Source: Cellulomonas sp. 73-145
Lineage (GTDB): Bacteria; Actinomycetota; Actinomycetes; Actinomycetales; Cellulomonadaceae
Length of the DNA stretch: 64,000 bases
Direction: 5' to 3'
NCBI GenBank assembly: GCA_001898185.1
Contig: MKTI01000006.1
Location: forward strand, 62,001 to 126,000
Shown: one piece after another, positions 17,154 through 25,896 of the stretch
Layout of the letters: each line of letters opens with the position of its first letter
Position numbering within the stretch: the first letter of the stretch is position 1
Notes under the pieces: generated by a model
Databases searched by the model: none
What the model was told of the DNA's origin: nothing
What the model saw: the letters and a program-made list of their open reading frames with translations, nothing else
Program-made: the position numbers and the translations under genes

Positions 17154-17873
17154 GTGACCGACGTGCAGGCCGCGAGCGCGGCAGCGGGGAGCCTCGACGA
17201 GCTCGACGCCGCGCTGGTCGAGTGCCGGGCGTGCCCGCGGCTGGTCGCCTGGCGGGAGGCCGTGGCGGCGGCGCCGCGGGCGGCGTTCCGGGGGCAGACG
17301 TACTGGGCACGGCCGGTGCCGGGGTTCGGCGACCCGCACGCGCCGATCATGGTGGTCGGCCTGGCGCCCGCCGCGCACGGTGCCAATCGCACCGGCCGGA
17401 TGTTCACCGGCGACCGGTCCGGCGACTTCCTGGTGGCGGCGATGCACCGCGCGGGGCTGGCGAACCAGCCGGTCAGCGTCAGCGCCGACGACGGGTTGGT
17501 GCTCACCGGCATCCGGATGACGGCCCCGGTCCGGTGCGCCCCACCGGCCAACGTGCCGACGCCGGAGGAGCGCCGGACGTGCGCACCGTGGCTCGGCCGG
17601 GAGCTGGAGCTGGTGCGACCCCGGGTGCTGGTGGTGCTCGGCGGGTTCGGCTGGCAGGCGGTGCTCACCACGCTGAGCGAGCAGGGCTGGGCGGTGCCGA
17701 GGCCCCGGCCGGCGTTCGGGCACGGTGCCGAGCTGACGCTGACCAGGGACGATGCGTCGCTGGTGCTGGTCGGCTGCTTCCACGTCAGCCAGCAGAACAC
17801 CTTCACCGGGCGGCTGACCCCGGCGATGCTGGATGCCGTGCTGGCGCGGGCGAAGGAGCTGGCGAACGAGTGA
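17154..17873 (+). CDS. Uracil-DNA glycosylase, family 5 (UDGb) type
   Basis: A 239-residue glycosylase with an iron-sulfur cluster signature: C24 and C27 in CRACPRL plus two Cys near 126 and 142. Motif 1, [19 protein letters not shown] (69-87), and motif 2, [13 protein letters not shown] (210-222), match UDG family 5, which removes uracil and some deaminated purines. Motif 1 lacks the catalytic Asp of family 1 or Asn of family 2, as usual for family 5. The conserved HPS of motif 2 is HVS here. GTG start just after a TAGCGT box. Confidence 0.9.
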   Translation: MTDVQAASAAAGSLDELDAALVECRACPRLVAWREAVAAAPRAAFRGQTYWARPVPGFGDPHAPIMVVGLAPAAHGANRTGRMFTGDRSGDFLVAAMHRAGLANQPVSVSADDGLVLTGIRMTAPVRCAPPANVPTPEERRTCAPWLGRELELVRPRVLVVLGGFGWQAVLTTLSEQGWAVPRPRPAFGHGAELTLTRDDASLVLVGCFHVSQQNTFTGRLTPAMLDAVLARAKELANE

Positions 17874-18319
17874 CCGACTGTGTCGAGAAGCTGCGCAGCG
17901 CGTTCGTCGCGCTCAGCCATGACCAGCAGTCGCCCGAGGACCTGCCCGATGTCGCGAGCCGTGCGCTCGCGCACGGGGTCGACGTGCCGGCGCTGAGAGA
18001 ACTGGCGGCGCTCGGCCGGCAGGACCCTCGTGAGGCGCGTGACCTCTTCCTGCTCGCCATGGCGCAGCTCGGTATCGAACCTCCCACTCGGTGGGATGCC
18101 GTCCGCTCCTGGGCCCGTCAGATCGTCAACGGCACCATCGAGCCCTACGAGGGAGCGCGGCTCATCTGGTGGCAGGGCTGGGAGGCCCTCGGCCGCCCGG
18201 ACGAGCTGACGCCGTTCGTCGGTCTCGCGAGCGAGTGGGAGGACGACCCAGGCCGTCGAGCCGCCTACGACGACGACATCGTCTCGGCCGCACGTCGGCT
18301 CCTCGCGCCTCCCGCCTAG
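17870..18319 (+). CDS. Hypothetical protein coupled to the uracil-DNA glycosylase
   Basis: A 149-residue soluble, mostly helical protein ([44 protein letters not shown], then [30 protein letters not shown] and [17 protein letters not shown]). Its GTG overlaps the glycosylase stop by 4 nt, so the two are cotranslated. I recognise no family. Codon bias is weaker than in neighbours, which may point to a more recent arrival. Confidence 0.65.
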   Translation: MTDCVEKLRSAFVALSHDQQSPEDLPDVASRALAHGVDVPALRELAALGRQDPREARDLFLLAMAQLGIEPPTRWDAVRSWARQIVNGTIEPYEGARLIWWQGWEALGRPDELTPFVGLASEWEDDPGRRAAYDDDIVSAARRLLAPPA

Positions 18320-18344
18320 CGAACCGCCCGCGCAGCCAGTTCCT

Positions 18345-18905
18345 CTAGACGTGCTCGCTGATCAGCACGGCCCACGTGCCGGGGACGTGAGCCGTGAACA
18401 CGTGCGGCTCGTCGCCCGGGTAGGAGATGTAGTCGCCGGGCTCCAGCTCCACCGGGTCGTCCGCGGGACCGGCGAGCGCGCGGCCCGCGGCGAGCACCAC
18501 GTGCTCGATGACGCCGTCCGCGTGCGGCTGGGAGTTGCGGCTGGACCCCGGCTCGGCGCGCACCACGTAGACGTCGCGACGGGCGCCGGGCGGGCAGGTG
18601 GCCACCAGCGTGGCGATGTAGTCGGCGCCGGTCGCGGGGACGGCCGGGCCCTCGCCGGCGCGGATGACGACGACGCGGCCCGACGGCGGGTCGACCAGCC
18701 GGGAGAACGGCACACCGAGGGCGTCGCCGAGCGCCCAGAGGGTCTCGACGCTCGGGTTGCCCAGGCCCTGCTCGAGCTGGGACAACGTCGACTTGGCGAC
18801 GCCGGCACGGCGCGCGAGCTCGGTGAGGCTCAGGCCGGTACGGGTCCGCTCGCGGCGCAGCGAGCGGGCGATGGCCTGCTGGAGGGTCTCCGGCGAGTCC
18901 GGCAC
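18345..18905 (-). CDS. XRE-cupin transcriptional regulator
   Basis: A 186-residue regulator: helix-turn-helix at about 10-65 (GLSLTELARRAGVAKSTLSQLEQGLGNPSVETLWALGDAL) and a C-terminal cupin domain (GVIEHVVLAAGRALAG, ELEPGDYISYPGDEPHVFTA) that usually binds a small effector. It is divergent from azlCD with a perfect palindrome between them, so it is the likely repressor of branched-chain amino acid (or analogue) export. The frame extends to 18962, but GTG 18905 has GGAG 7 nt upstream and avoids placing the operator inside the coding region. Confidence 0.88.
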   Translation of the reverse strand: MPDSPETLQQAIARSLRRERTRTGLSLTELARRAGVAKSTLSQLEQGLGNPSVETLWALGDALGVPFSRLVDPPSGRVVVIRAGEGPAVPATGADYIATLVATCPPGARRDVYVVRAEPGSSRNSQPHADGVIEHVVLAAGRALAGPADDPVELEPGDYISYPGDEPHVFTAHVPGTWAVLISEHV

Positions 18906-18928
18906 GTGTTCGCTCCATCGGTCGGATC

Positions 18929-18944
18929 GTTCGTCTTGACGAAC
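18929..18944. promoter_or_regulatory. Palindromic operator between regulator and azlCD
   Basis: GTTCGTC-TT-GACGAAC: perfect 7-bp arms with a 2-nt centre, 24 nt before the regulator GTG and 29 nt before the azlC ATG. Its symmetry and position fit binding of the XRE-cupin dimer over both promoters. Confidence 0.7.
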
Positions 18945-18973
18945 AGCGTACCGGGGACCCATGCTCGACCGCC

Positions 18974-19750
18974 ATGACCCAGGACTCGCCCGTCGAGGTG
19001 CCCGACGAGCCCGCCGGCCACCCGCTGCGCGGTGCCGTCCGGACGCTCGGCCGGGCGCAGGTGCGCGACATCCTGCTGCTCTGCGTGGCGGACGGCCTGG
19101 TCGGGGCGTCGTTCGGCGCGATCACCGTCGCCGCCGGCATGCCCTGGTGGTACCCGACCCTGCTGTCGGTGGTGGTGTTCGCCGGCGCCGGGCAGTTCCT
19201 GGTGGTCGGCGTGCTGGCCGCCGGTGGCAGCCCGGTCGCCGCGGCGGCGGCCGCGATCCTGGTCAACGCACGGCACATCCCGTTCGGGTTCGCGGTGCGC
19301 GACGCCGTCGGGTCCGGACTGCTGCGCCGACTGGTCGGCACGCACGTGATGATCGACGAGTCGGTCGCGTGGGCCCTCGCTCAGCCGACCCCAGCCCGGC
19401 GGCGGGCGGCGTTCTGGCTGTGCGGGTCGCTGCTGTTCGTGTTCTGGAACGTCGGCGTCGGGCTCGGCGCCCTGGGCGGCAGCGCGCTGACCGACACCTC
19501 CGCCCTCGGGCTCGACGCGGCGTTCCCGGCGGTGCTGCTGGCGCTGGTGATGCCGTCGCTGCGGCAGCGGCGCACGCGGCGGGCGGCCCTGGTGGGCGCC
19601 GGGGTCGCGGTGGCGAGCACGCCGCTGCTGCCGGCGGGGCTGCCGGTGCTGCTGGCGCTCGCGGGGCTGGCGGCACGGGGACGGGCGGCGGCAGGACCGG
19701 GGCCGGCGGGTACCGCGGCCGACGACGGTGCCCCGGGAGGCTCGTCGTGA
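18974..19750 (+). CDS. azlC: AzlC-family branched-chain amino acid exporter subunit
   Basis: A 258-residue membrane protein: LLLCVADGLVGASFGAITVAAGMPWWYPTLLSVVVFAGAGQFLVVGVLAAG, VNARHIPFGFAV and GTHVMIDESVAWAL are typical of AzlC/YgaZ. With AzlD it forms a two-subunit exporter of branched-chain amino acids or analogues. The last 50 residues are Ala/Gly-rich. The stop overlaps the azlD start by 4 nt. Confidence 0.9.
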   Translation: MTQDSPVEVPDEPAGHPLRGAVRTLGRAQVRDILLLCVADGLVGASFGAITVAAGMPWWYPTLLSVVVFAGAGQFLVVGVLAAGGSPVAAAAAAILVNARHIPFGFAVRDAVGSGLLRRLVGTHVMIDESVAWALAQPTPARRRAAFWLCGSLLFVFWNVGVGLGALGGSALTDTSALGLDAAFPAVLLALVMPSLRQRRTRRAALVGAGVAVASTPLLPAGLPVLLALAGLAARGRAAAGPGPAGTAADDGAPGGSS

Positions 19751-20070
19751 TCGCGCACGGGACGCTGATCGGCGTCGCCGTGGCCGTCGGCGCCGCGACC
19801 TACGCCTTCCGGGCCGCGGGTCCGTGGCTCGGCGAGCGGCTGCGGATCCCGGAGGCGGTGGAGCAGCTGATGGCCGACTCGGCGGTGGTGCTGCTCACGG
19901 CGCTCGTCGTCGTCGCGACGTTCTTCGACGGGCACGCCTTCGCCGGGCCGTCCCGCGTGATCGGGGTGGCGGTCGGGGCCGTGCTGGCGTGGCGGCGGGC
20001 CTCCTTCGTGCTGGTCGTCGTCGCGGCCGCCGGCACCACCGCCGTGCTGCGGCTGCTCGGCATGCCCTGA
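19747..20070 (+). CDS. azlD: AzlD-family branched-chain amino acid exporter small subunit
   Basis: A 107-residue protein with four membrane segments (AATYAFRAAGPWLGERL, VVLLTALVVVATFF, RVIGVAVGAVLAWRRASFVLVVVAAAGTTAVLRLLGMP), the usual AzlD/YgaH length and pattern. The GTG at 19747 overlaps the azlC stop (GTGA), so the subunits are translationally coupled. The frame is open upstream through azlC but without coding character there. Confidence 0.88.
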   Translation: MIAHGTLIGVAVAVGAATYAFRAAGPWLGERLRIPEAVEQLMADSAVVLLTALVVVATFFDGHAFAGPSRVIGVAVGAVLAWRRASFVLVVVAAAGTTAVLRLLGMP

Positions 20071-20125
20071 CCGGAACGCCCCCGACCGGGACCAAACGCT
20101 CGCGAGGTGTGTGGGTGGTCCGGCA

Positions 20126-20131
20126 TAGCGT
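20126..20131 (+). promoter_or_regulatory. Probable leaderless -10 box (TAGCGT)
   Basis: TAGCGT ends 7 nt before GTG 20139 and 10 nt before ATG 20142. The preceding 17-nt position has no clear -35. Confidence 0.4.
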
Positions 20132-20138
20132 GCGAGAC

Positions 20139-23100
20139 GTGATGGTGCTCGACGACGGCACGCTGGCGTTCTCGGCGTCCGACCTCTCGGCGGCGGCGAC
20201 GTGCGAGTTCGCGGTGCTGCGCACCCTCGACGGGCTGCTGGGGCGCGGGGCCCCGGTGCGCGCCGCGGCCGATGTGATGCTCGAGCGGGTGGCCCGGCTG
20301 GGCGGCGAGCACGAGCAGCGGGTGCTGCGCGCGCTGGTGCGGGAGCACGGCGTCTGGTCCCCTGGCGGGTCGGGCGGGGTCGCGCAGCTGGCGCGGCCCG
20401 AGCACTACGACGTGCGCGACGAGCTCGTCGCCGGCCACGCGCGCACGGTGGACCTGCTCCGGGACGGCCCGGACGTGCTGTACCAGGCAGGGTTCTTCGA
20501 CGGGAGGTTCGTCGGCTGGGCCGACTTCCTGGTGCGGACGGCCGACGGCTGGCAGGTGGTGGACGCCAAGCTCGCGCGCAACGCCGCCGTGGTGGCGGTC
20601 CTGCAGCTCGCGGCCTACGCCGACCAGCTGGACCGGGCCGGTATCCCGCTGGCGCCGACCGTGCGGCTGGTGCTCGGGGACGGCTCGTCGACGGAGCACC
20701 GGCTGGCCGACGTGGTGCCGGTGTACCGGCAGCGGCGGGCTCGGCTGCAGGCGCTGCTCGACGGTCACCGGCTCGACGACGGGCCGGTGGTGTGGGGCGA
20801 CGAACGGTTCCACGCGTGCGGACGGTGCGACGTGTGCGCGCCGGAGGCCGCTGCGGCACGGGACCTGCTGCTGGTGGCCGGGGTGTTCGCCGGTCAGCGG
20901 GAGAAGCTGCAGGCTGCCGGCGTCCGGACCATCGACGAGCTGGCGGCCGGCGACGGGCCCGTGCCCGGCATGTCCGACGGCAGCGTGCGTCGGCTGCGGC
21001 TGCAGGCGCGGCTGCAGGTGGCGCAGGAGCACGGGGCGGTCGGCACCGGCCTGCCGGAGGGTGCCGGGCTGGAGCGCGGCATCGCCGTCACGCTGGCCGA
21101 CGCGGACGGGGTCGCGGCGACGCTGCCGCCGCCGGACCCCGGCGACATCTTCTTCGACTTCGAGGGCGACCCCCTCTGGTACGACGCGGCGGCCGCCGGC
21201 TCGGACGCGTGGGGCCTGGAGTACCTGTTCGGCGTCGTGGAGCTGCCGTCCGAACCCGGGGCCGAGCCGGTGTTCCGACCGTTCTGGGCGCACAGCCGTG
21301 CCGAGGAGCAGGAGGCGCTGGTCGCGTTCCTGGACTACCTGGGCCGGCGGCGCGCCGAGCACCCCGGGATGCACGTCTACCACTACGCGCCCTACGAGCG
21401 GGTGGCCCTGCTGCGGCTGGCCGGTCGGCACGGCGTCGGCGAGGCGGCTGTCGACGCGCTGCTGCGCGAGGGCGTGCTGGTGGACCTGTACGCCTCCGTG
21501 CGCGCCGGCGTGCGGACGGGGCAGCCGTCGTACTCCCTCAAGCAGCTCGAGCCGCTCTACATGCCGGAGCACCGCACGGGCGAGGTGACCACCGCGGCGG
21601 CGTCGATCGTCGAGTACGCCGAGGCGGTGGCGGCGCGGGACGCCGGGCGGCTGGACGAGTGGCGGGCGCGGGTCGAGGAGATCGGCCGGTACAACGAGTA
21701 CGACTGCCTGTCGACGCTGGGCCTGCGGGACTGGCTGCTGGCGCACCTCGCGGCGGCGGGGCGCGGACCGGCACGGGCCGTGGTGACCGGGCCGGTGGGC
21801 GCAGGGCTGGTGGGCGCGGGGCCGGTGGGTGGCGGCGGCGGTGCTGCGGCGGACGACGAGCGGGCCGTGGCGGAGGCGGACCTGACCGCGCTCGAGCAGC
21901 GGTTGATGGACGCCGCCGGGCCCGGGCCCGGCGAGGGTGTCGCGCGCGAGCCCGACCGGCAGGCGATCGCCCTGGTCGCAGCGGCGTTGCGGTACCACCG
22001 GCGGGAGGAGCTGCCGTTCTGGTGGGCGCACTTCGACCGGCTCAGCAGCGAACCGGCGGACTGGACGGACCGCCGGAACACCTTCGTGGCCGACGCCGTG
22101 GAGGTGCAGCAGCGCTGGACGTCGGTGGGGCGTCAGCTGCCCCGGCGGCGGCTGACGATGACCGGACGGCTGGAGCCGGGCAGCGAGCTCCGTCCGGGAT
22201 CCGCGGTGTACGGGCTCTACGACCCGCCGGTGCCGGTGGGCGCGCACGGGTCCGTGGACGGGTCGCGCGGCTGGCGCACGCAGCTGCTGGTGCTGGACGT
22301 GGCGCCGCAGGACGGGCACGACGTGCTGCTGGTGGAGGAGCGGCTCGGCAGGCAGGAGGCACCGTTCGACGAGCTGCCGATGGCGCTGGTCCCCGCGCCG
22401 GGACCGGGGACGGGTCCGCTGCGGGACGCCGTGCGGAGCCTCGCTGAGCAGGTGGCGGAGAGCCTGCCCGGGCTGCCCGACGGTGCCGCGACTGATCTCG
22501 CCCGGCGACGGGCTCCCCAGGACCAGGGGCGGCGTGACCTGGTGCTGCCGCGGGCCGAGGGTCCGGACGACCTGCCGAACACCCTGGTCAAGGCGTTGCA
22601 CCAGCTCGGCTCGTCGTACCTGGCGGTGCAAGGACCGCCCGGCACGGGCAAGACGTACACCGGGGCCCGGGTGATCGCCGACCTGGTCGCCGAGGGCTGG
22701 CGGGTCGGTGTGGTGGCGCAGTCCCACGCCGTGGTGGAGAACCTGCTGCGGTGCGTCGCCGCCGCCGGCGTGGACCCGGCCGCGATCGGCAAGCAGCCGT
22801 CCACCGAGCAGATGGTGGCGCACGGTGGGCCGGATCCCCGGGCACCGTGGACGTGGCTGCGCACCGACACGGCGATCGCCGCGTTCGAGGACGGGGACGG
22901 CGGTTCCGGGTGGGTGCTGGGAGGCACCGCGTGGACGTTCACCAACCCGAACAGGCTGCCGGACGAGCCCCTCGACCTGCTGGTGGTGGACGAGGCGGGC
23001 CAGTTCAGCCTGGCGAACACGTTCGCGGTCGCCGGTGCGGCGCGGCGCCTGCTGCTGCTCGGGGACCCGCAGCAGCTGCCGCAGGTCAGTCAGGGCACCC

Positions 23101-23831
23101 ACCCGGAACCGGTGGACCACTCGGCGCTCGGCTGGCTGATGGACGGGGCCGCCACGCTGCCCGAGCGGTACGGGTACTTCCTCGCCGACACGTGGCGGAT
23201 GCACCCGGCGCTGTGCGCCGCGGTGTCGAGGCTGTCCTACGACGACCGGCTGCGGTCGGCACCGGCGGCGTCGCGGCGGTCGCTGTCCGGCGTGGAGCCG
23301 GGGGTGCACGGGCTGCTGGTGGAGCACGGCGGCAACACGGTGCGGTCGGCGGCGGAGGCGGCGGTGGTCGCCGACCTGGTGCACGACCTGGTGGGCCGGT
23401 GGTGGACCGACCCGGGCGACGCCGACGCATCGACCGGCCGACCGCTGCGGCCGGAGGACGTGCTGGTGGTGGCCGCGTACAACGCGCAGGTGTCGGCGGT
23501 GAACCAGGCGCTGGCCGAGGCCGGGCTGCACGGCGTGCCCGTCGGCACCGTCGACAAGTTCCAGGGACGGCAGGCGCCGGTCGCGATCCTCACCACGGCT
23601 GCGTCGTCACCGGTGGACGTGCGCCGGGGCATGGGGTTCCTGCTCAACCGGAACCGGCTCAACGTCGCGGTGTCCCGCGGGCAGTGGTGCTCGTTCGTCG
23701 TCCGGTCGACGGCGCTGACCGACTACCTGCCGGGGCGCCCGGCGCAGCTCGCGGAGCTCGGGGCGTTCATCGCCCTGAGCACCAGCCATGTGGTGCACCT
23801 CGAGCGGTCGGTGTCGCCGGTCGCCTTCTAG
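20139..23831 (+). CDS. TM0106-family RecB-like nuclease fused to an SF1 helicase
   Basis: A 1230-residue protein. Residues 1-260 are RecB/Cas4-like: a Cys near 20 (AATCEFAVLRTLDG), GWADFLVRTADGWQVVDAKLAR with the catalytic D/K, and a late ACGRCDVCAPE Cys cluster that may hold an Fe-S cluster. Residues 330-520 are an RNase H-like exonuclease (DIFFDFEGDPLW, HVYHYAPYERVALLRLAG, YNEYDCLSTLGLRDWLL). The C-terminal 420 residues are a Dna2/UPF1-like SF1 helicase: QGPPGTGKTYTGARV, LLVVDEAGQFSLANTFAVAG, LGDPQQLPQV, TVDKFQGRQAPVAILTT, NRNRLNVAVSRGQWCSFVV. It probably processes DNA ends or RNA-DNA structures; the in vivo role of the family is not known. GTG 20139, ATG 20142 or GTG 20145 can start it. 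Confidence 0.9.
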   Translation: MMVLDDGTLAFSASDLSAAATCEFAVLRTLDGLLGRGAPVRAAADVMLERVARLGGEHEQRVLRALVREHGVWSPGGSGGVAQLARPEHYDVRDELVAGHARTVDLLRDGPDVLYQAGFFDGRFVGWADFLVRTADGWQVVDAKLARNAAVVAVLQLAAYADQLDRAGIPLAPTVRLVLGDGSSTEHRLADVVPVYRQRRARLQALLDGHRLDDGPVVWGDERFHACGRCDVCAPEAAAARDLLLVAGVFAGQREKLQAAGVRTIDELAAGDGPVPGMSDGSVRRLRLQARLQVAQEHGAVGTGLPEGAGLERGIAVTLADADGVAATLPPPDPGDIFFDFEGDPLWYDAAAAGSDAWGLEYLFGVVELPSEPGAEPVFRPFWAHSRAEEQEALVAFLDYLGRRRAEHPGMHVYHYAPYERVALLRLAGRHGVGEAAVDALLREGVLVDLYASVRAGVRTGQPSYSLKQLEPLYMPEHRTGEVTTAAASIVEYAEAVAARDAGRLDEWRARVEEIGRYNEYDCLSTLGLRDWLLAHLAAAGRGPARAVVTGPVGAGLVGAGPVGGGGGAAADDERAVAEADLTALEQRLMDAAGPGPGEGVAREPDRQAIALVAAALRYHRREELPFWWAHFDRLSSEPADWTDRRNTFVADAVEVQQRWTSVGRQLPRRRLTMTGRLEPGSELRPGSAVYGLYDPPVPVGAHGSVDGSRGWRTQLLVLDVAPQDGHDVLLVEERLGRQEAPFDELPMALVPAPGPGTGPLRDAVRSLAEQVAESLPGLPDGAATDLARRRAPQDQGRRDLVLPRAEGPDDLPNTLVKALHQLGSSYLAVQGPPGTGKTYTGARVIADLVAEGWRVGVVAQSHAVVENLLRCVAAAGVDPAAIGKQPSTEQMVAHGGPDPRAPWTWLRTDTAIAAFEDGDGGSGWVLGGTAWTFTNPNRLPDEPLDLLVVDEAGQFSLANTFAVAGAARRLLLLGDPQQLPQVSQGTHPEPVDHSALGWLMDGAATLPERYGYFLADTWRMHPALCAAVSRLSYDDRLRSAPAASRRSLSGVEPGVHGLLVEHGGNTVRSAAEAAVVADLVHDLVGRWWTDPGDADASTGRPLRPEDVLVVAAYNAQVSAVNQALAEAGLHGVPVGTVDKFQGRQAPVAILTTAASSPVDVRRGMGFLLNRNRLNVAVSRGQWCSFVVRSTALTDYLPGRPAQLAELGAFIALSTSHVVHLERSVSPVAF

Positions 23832-23840
23832 CCGGCACCC

Positions 23841-23864
23841 GGCCCGTCACCAGGGCCGTCACCA
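23841..23864. repeat. Tandem 12-bp duplication spanning the HAD stop codon
   Basis: GGCCCGTCACCA (23841-23852) and GGGCCGTCACCA (23853-23864). On the minus strand each unit carries a TGA, so the HAD gene ends with two in-frame stop codons 12 nt apart. It lies between convergent genes. Confidence 0.7.
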
Positions 23865-24632
23865 GGCGTGCACACCGAGCACCAGGCGGCCGACCGCATC
23901 GAGGCCGTCCACGCGGCGCAGGCGCGGGTGGGCCACCAGGTCGGCCGGCAGCTCGGCGGTCGGGTCCATCGCCACCGTCAACGTCCCCGCTACGAGCGCG
24001 GCCCGGACGCCGGTCGGCGAGTCCTCCACCGCGATGCAGCGGCGGGGATCGACCGCCAGCGCCTCGGCAGCGTGCAGGTACGGGTCCGGCGACGGTTTGG
24101 GCCGGCCGGGTCCGTCCCCCGCGACCACCACCGTGAAGACGCCGGCGGGAGCAGACGCCACCACGGCGTCGACCACCACCGAGTGGGTGGCGGACACCAG
24201 CGCCAACGGGATGCCGGAGTGGTGCAGCGCCGCCAGCAGGTGCCGGGCACCCGGTCGCCACGGCATGCCACGACGCAGCACGGCGCCGACGTCGCGGTGC
24301 AGCCGCGTCACCACCTCGGCCTCCGTGAGCGGCACACCGCGGCGGAGCACCTCGGCCACCAGCGCCGGGATGGACCAGCCGACGATCGCCGCGTCGTCCA
24401 CCAGGTGCCACGGGTGGCCGTGCTCGCGCACCAGCGCGCCGACGGCCGCCGACCACATCGGCTCGGAGTCGATCAGGGTGCCGTCCAGGTCGGACAGCAC
24501 CGCGGCCGGCCGTTCGTCGTCCCACGGCAGCGCCCGACCCGCCGCGGCGCCGACCGTCGCGCCCCGCGGACCCGGTCCAGGTCCCGGACCCGGCCCGGGC
24601 CCAGGCCCAGGCCCGCTCAGGAGATCAGCCAC
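23859..24632 (-). CDS. HAD-superfamily phosphatase with N-terminal Gly-Pro repeat
   Basis: A 257-residue HAD-IA hydrolase: motif I AVLSDLDGTLIDSEP, cap domain with VGWSIPALVAEVLRRGVPLT, motif II LALVSATHS, motif III/IV GRPKPSPDPYLHAAEAL and CIAVEDSPTGVRAA. This is the beta-phosphoglucomutase/GPP-like phosphatase group; the substrate is unknown. The most plausible start is GTG 24632, which overlaps the kinase gene by 16 nt; no nearer ATG/GTG/TTG precedes motif I. That start adds VADLLS and about nine Gly-Pro pairs, encoded by a GC-only microsatellite at 24570-24616. Its place behind the kinase suggests a link to phosphorylated amino alcohols. Confidence 0.85.
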   Translation of the reverse strand: MADLLSGPGPGPGPGPGPGPGPRGATVGAAAGRALPWDDERPAAVLSDLDGTLIDSEPMWSAAVGALVREHGHPWHLVDDAAIVGWSIPALVAEVLRRGVPLTEAEVVTRLHRDVGAVLRRGMPWRPGARHLLAALHHSGIPLALVSATHSVVVDAVVASAPAGVFTVVVAGDGPGRPKPSPDPYLHAAEALAVDPRRCIAVEDSPTGVRAALVAGTLTVAMDPTAELPADLVAHPRLRRVDGLDAVGRLVLGVHAW

Positions 24633-25660
24633 GTACGGCGCTTCAGGTAGCGGGCCGCCACCTCCACCGTGCCGGAGGTCTGCTCCGCCCACAGGTCGGC
24701 GGGCAGCGCATCGGCACGGTGGGTGGTGGTCCACCCGAGCATCTGCAGCCGGCGCACCATCGAGAAGGCGCAGGCCCGGTTCAGCTGCTGCGTGGTCAGG
24801 GGACGGACCTGCTGGTAGCCGGCGAGCCACTCGGCGGCCATCGCGCGGGCGTAGGGGACGTGCTCGAGGAAGGTCAGGGACGCGGCGAAGTCGTACCCGA
24901 ACCAGCCGTAGCCGCAGTCGTCGAAGTCGATCACCGTGAGGCTGTACCCGTCCGTCATGACGTTGGACGGCCGGAGGTCGGCGTGGATCAGGCCCCAGTC
25001 GGGGCCGCCGACGCGGACGTCGGCCAGCGCGTCGAGCGCCGCGGCCTGCGCCCGGTCCAGCAGCGCGACCTCACCGGGGGTCAGCGGCGCGTCCTCCCAG
25101 CGGCCCCACCTGGCGGTCTCGCCGAGCATGTCCCGCAGCGTCCACGCGTGCCGGCGGAACGGCGTCGGCGGCCGCCAGCGCGAGGCGTGCTCGTGCAGCA
25201 GCGCCGTGGTGCCGCCGATCTCCGCGTAGAAGGGCACCGGGTCGGCGACGTCCTCCAGCACGTCGCCCTCGATGAACGCGAAGGAGACGCAGGTCCACGG
25301 CGTGCCGTCGTCGTCCCGGACGGTGGCTACGTAGGTGCCGGCCGCCGTCGTCAGGCCGGTGGGCACCCGGGCCACGCGGGCGGCGGCGAGCGCAGCCACC
25401 CAGGCGAGCTCGGACTCGAACGCCAGGGCGTCGCCCATGTAGCCGGGCCGGGCCACCCGCGTGACGGCGACGGGTTCGCCGTGCTCCCGCACCAGGAACG
25501 TCGCGTTCTCCGAGACGGTGATCAGCGTGACGGTCGAGTCGGCCGCGAAGCCCCAGGCGTCGAGCAGCCCGTCGCGCAGCCACGACGGCGCGGGCGCTCC
25601 CTTGGACAGCTCGTCGAACACGGCGAGGGTCGGTGCGCTGCGCAGGATCTGGTCGGTCAT
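24617..25660 (-). CDS. Aminoglycoside phosphotransferase-family kinase (amino-alcohol kinase candidate)
   Basis: A 347-residue protein-kinase-like phosphotransferase. The catalytic loop LIHADLRPSNVM and the metal motif VIDFDDCGYGWFGYD are clear; the N-lobe has ENATFLVREHGEPVAVTRVARPGY. This subgroup includes choline/ethanolamine kinases, homoserine kinase II and hydroxylysine kinase. Its divergent neighbour is a class III PLP enzyme, and in some actinobacteria and animals APH kinases and phospho-lyases work as pairs or fusions, so a role in phosphorylating ethanolamine or hydroxylysine is the best inference. ATG 25660 has AGGGG 6 nt upstream. Confidence 0.85.
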   Translation of the reverse strand: MTDQILRSAPTLAVFDELSKGAPAPSWLRDGLLDAWGFAADSTVTLITVSENATFLVREHGEPVAVTRVARPGYMGDALAFESELAWVAALAAARVARVPTGLTTAAGTYVATVRDDDGTPWTCVSFAFIEGDVLEDVADPVPFYAEIGGTTALLHEHASRWRPPTPFRRHAWTLRDMLGETARWGRWEDAPLTPGEVALLDRAQAAALDALADVRVGGPDWGLIHADLRPSNVMTDGYSLTVIDFDDCGYGWFGYDFAASLTFLEHVPYARAMAAEWLAGYQQVRPLTTQQLNRACAFSMVRRLQMLGWTTTHRADALPADLWAEQTSGTVEVAARYLKRRTWLIS

Positions 25661-25839
25661 CGTCTGCCCCTGAACGGCGGGACCGCGCGCCGGGAGGCGG
25701 CGGCCGGGCGAGAGAGGCGGGCCGGGCGGCGCCGCCATCCTCGGCCCGCGGCGCGCTGCGGCGCCAGGGGTCGGGGCCAGAGTTCACGACGACGTAACGA
25801 CGGGGCACGGCGTTGACCAGCCATTTACATCGGGCGGCC

Positions 25840-25853
25840 GTGCGTTAACGCAC
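25840..25853. promoter_or_regulatory. Perfect palindrome in the kinase / PLP-enzyme divergent region
   Basis: GTGCGTTAACGCAC is a 14-bp perfect palindrome, 44 nt before the PLP-enzyme start and 180 nt before the kinase start, within a locally AT-richer stretch (TTGACC at 25813, TTTACAT at 25824). It is a candidate operator; the binding protein is unknown. Confidence 0.55.
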
Positions 25854-25896
25854 TCCTTACGCGCAGGTAGCAGGACGTGCGCACGACGAGCACAGG

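Noticed and set aside
19800..23531. Very long open frame on the minus strand (over 1200 codons) opposite the nuclease-helicase gene
   Set aside because: Composition is Arg/His/Gln/Pro-rich without any family motif, as expected for a shadow of a high-GC gene; the plus-strand protein has complete conserved motifs.
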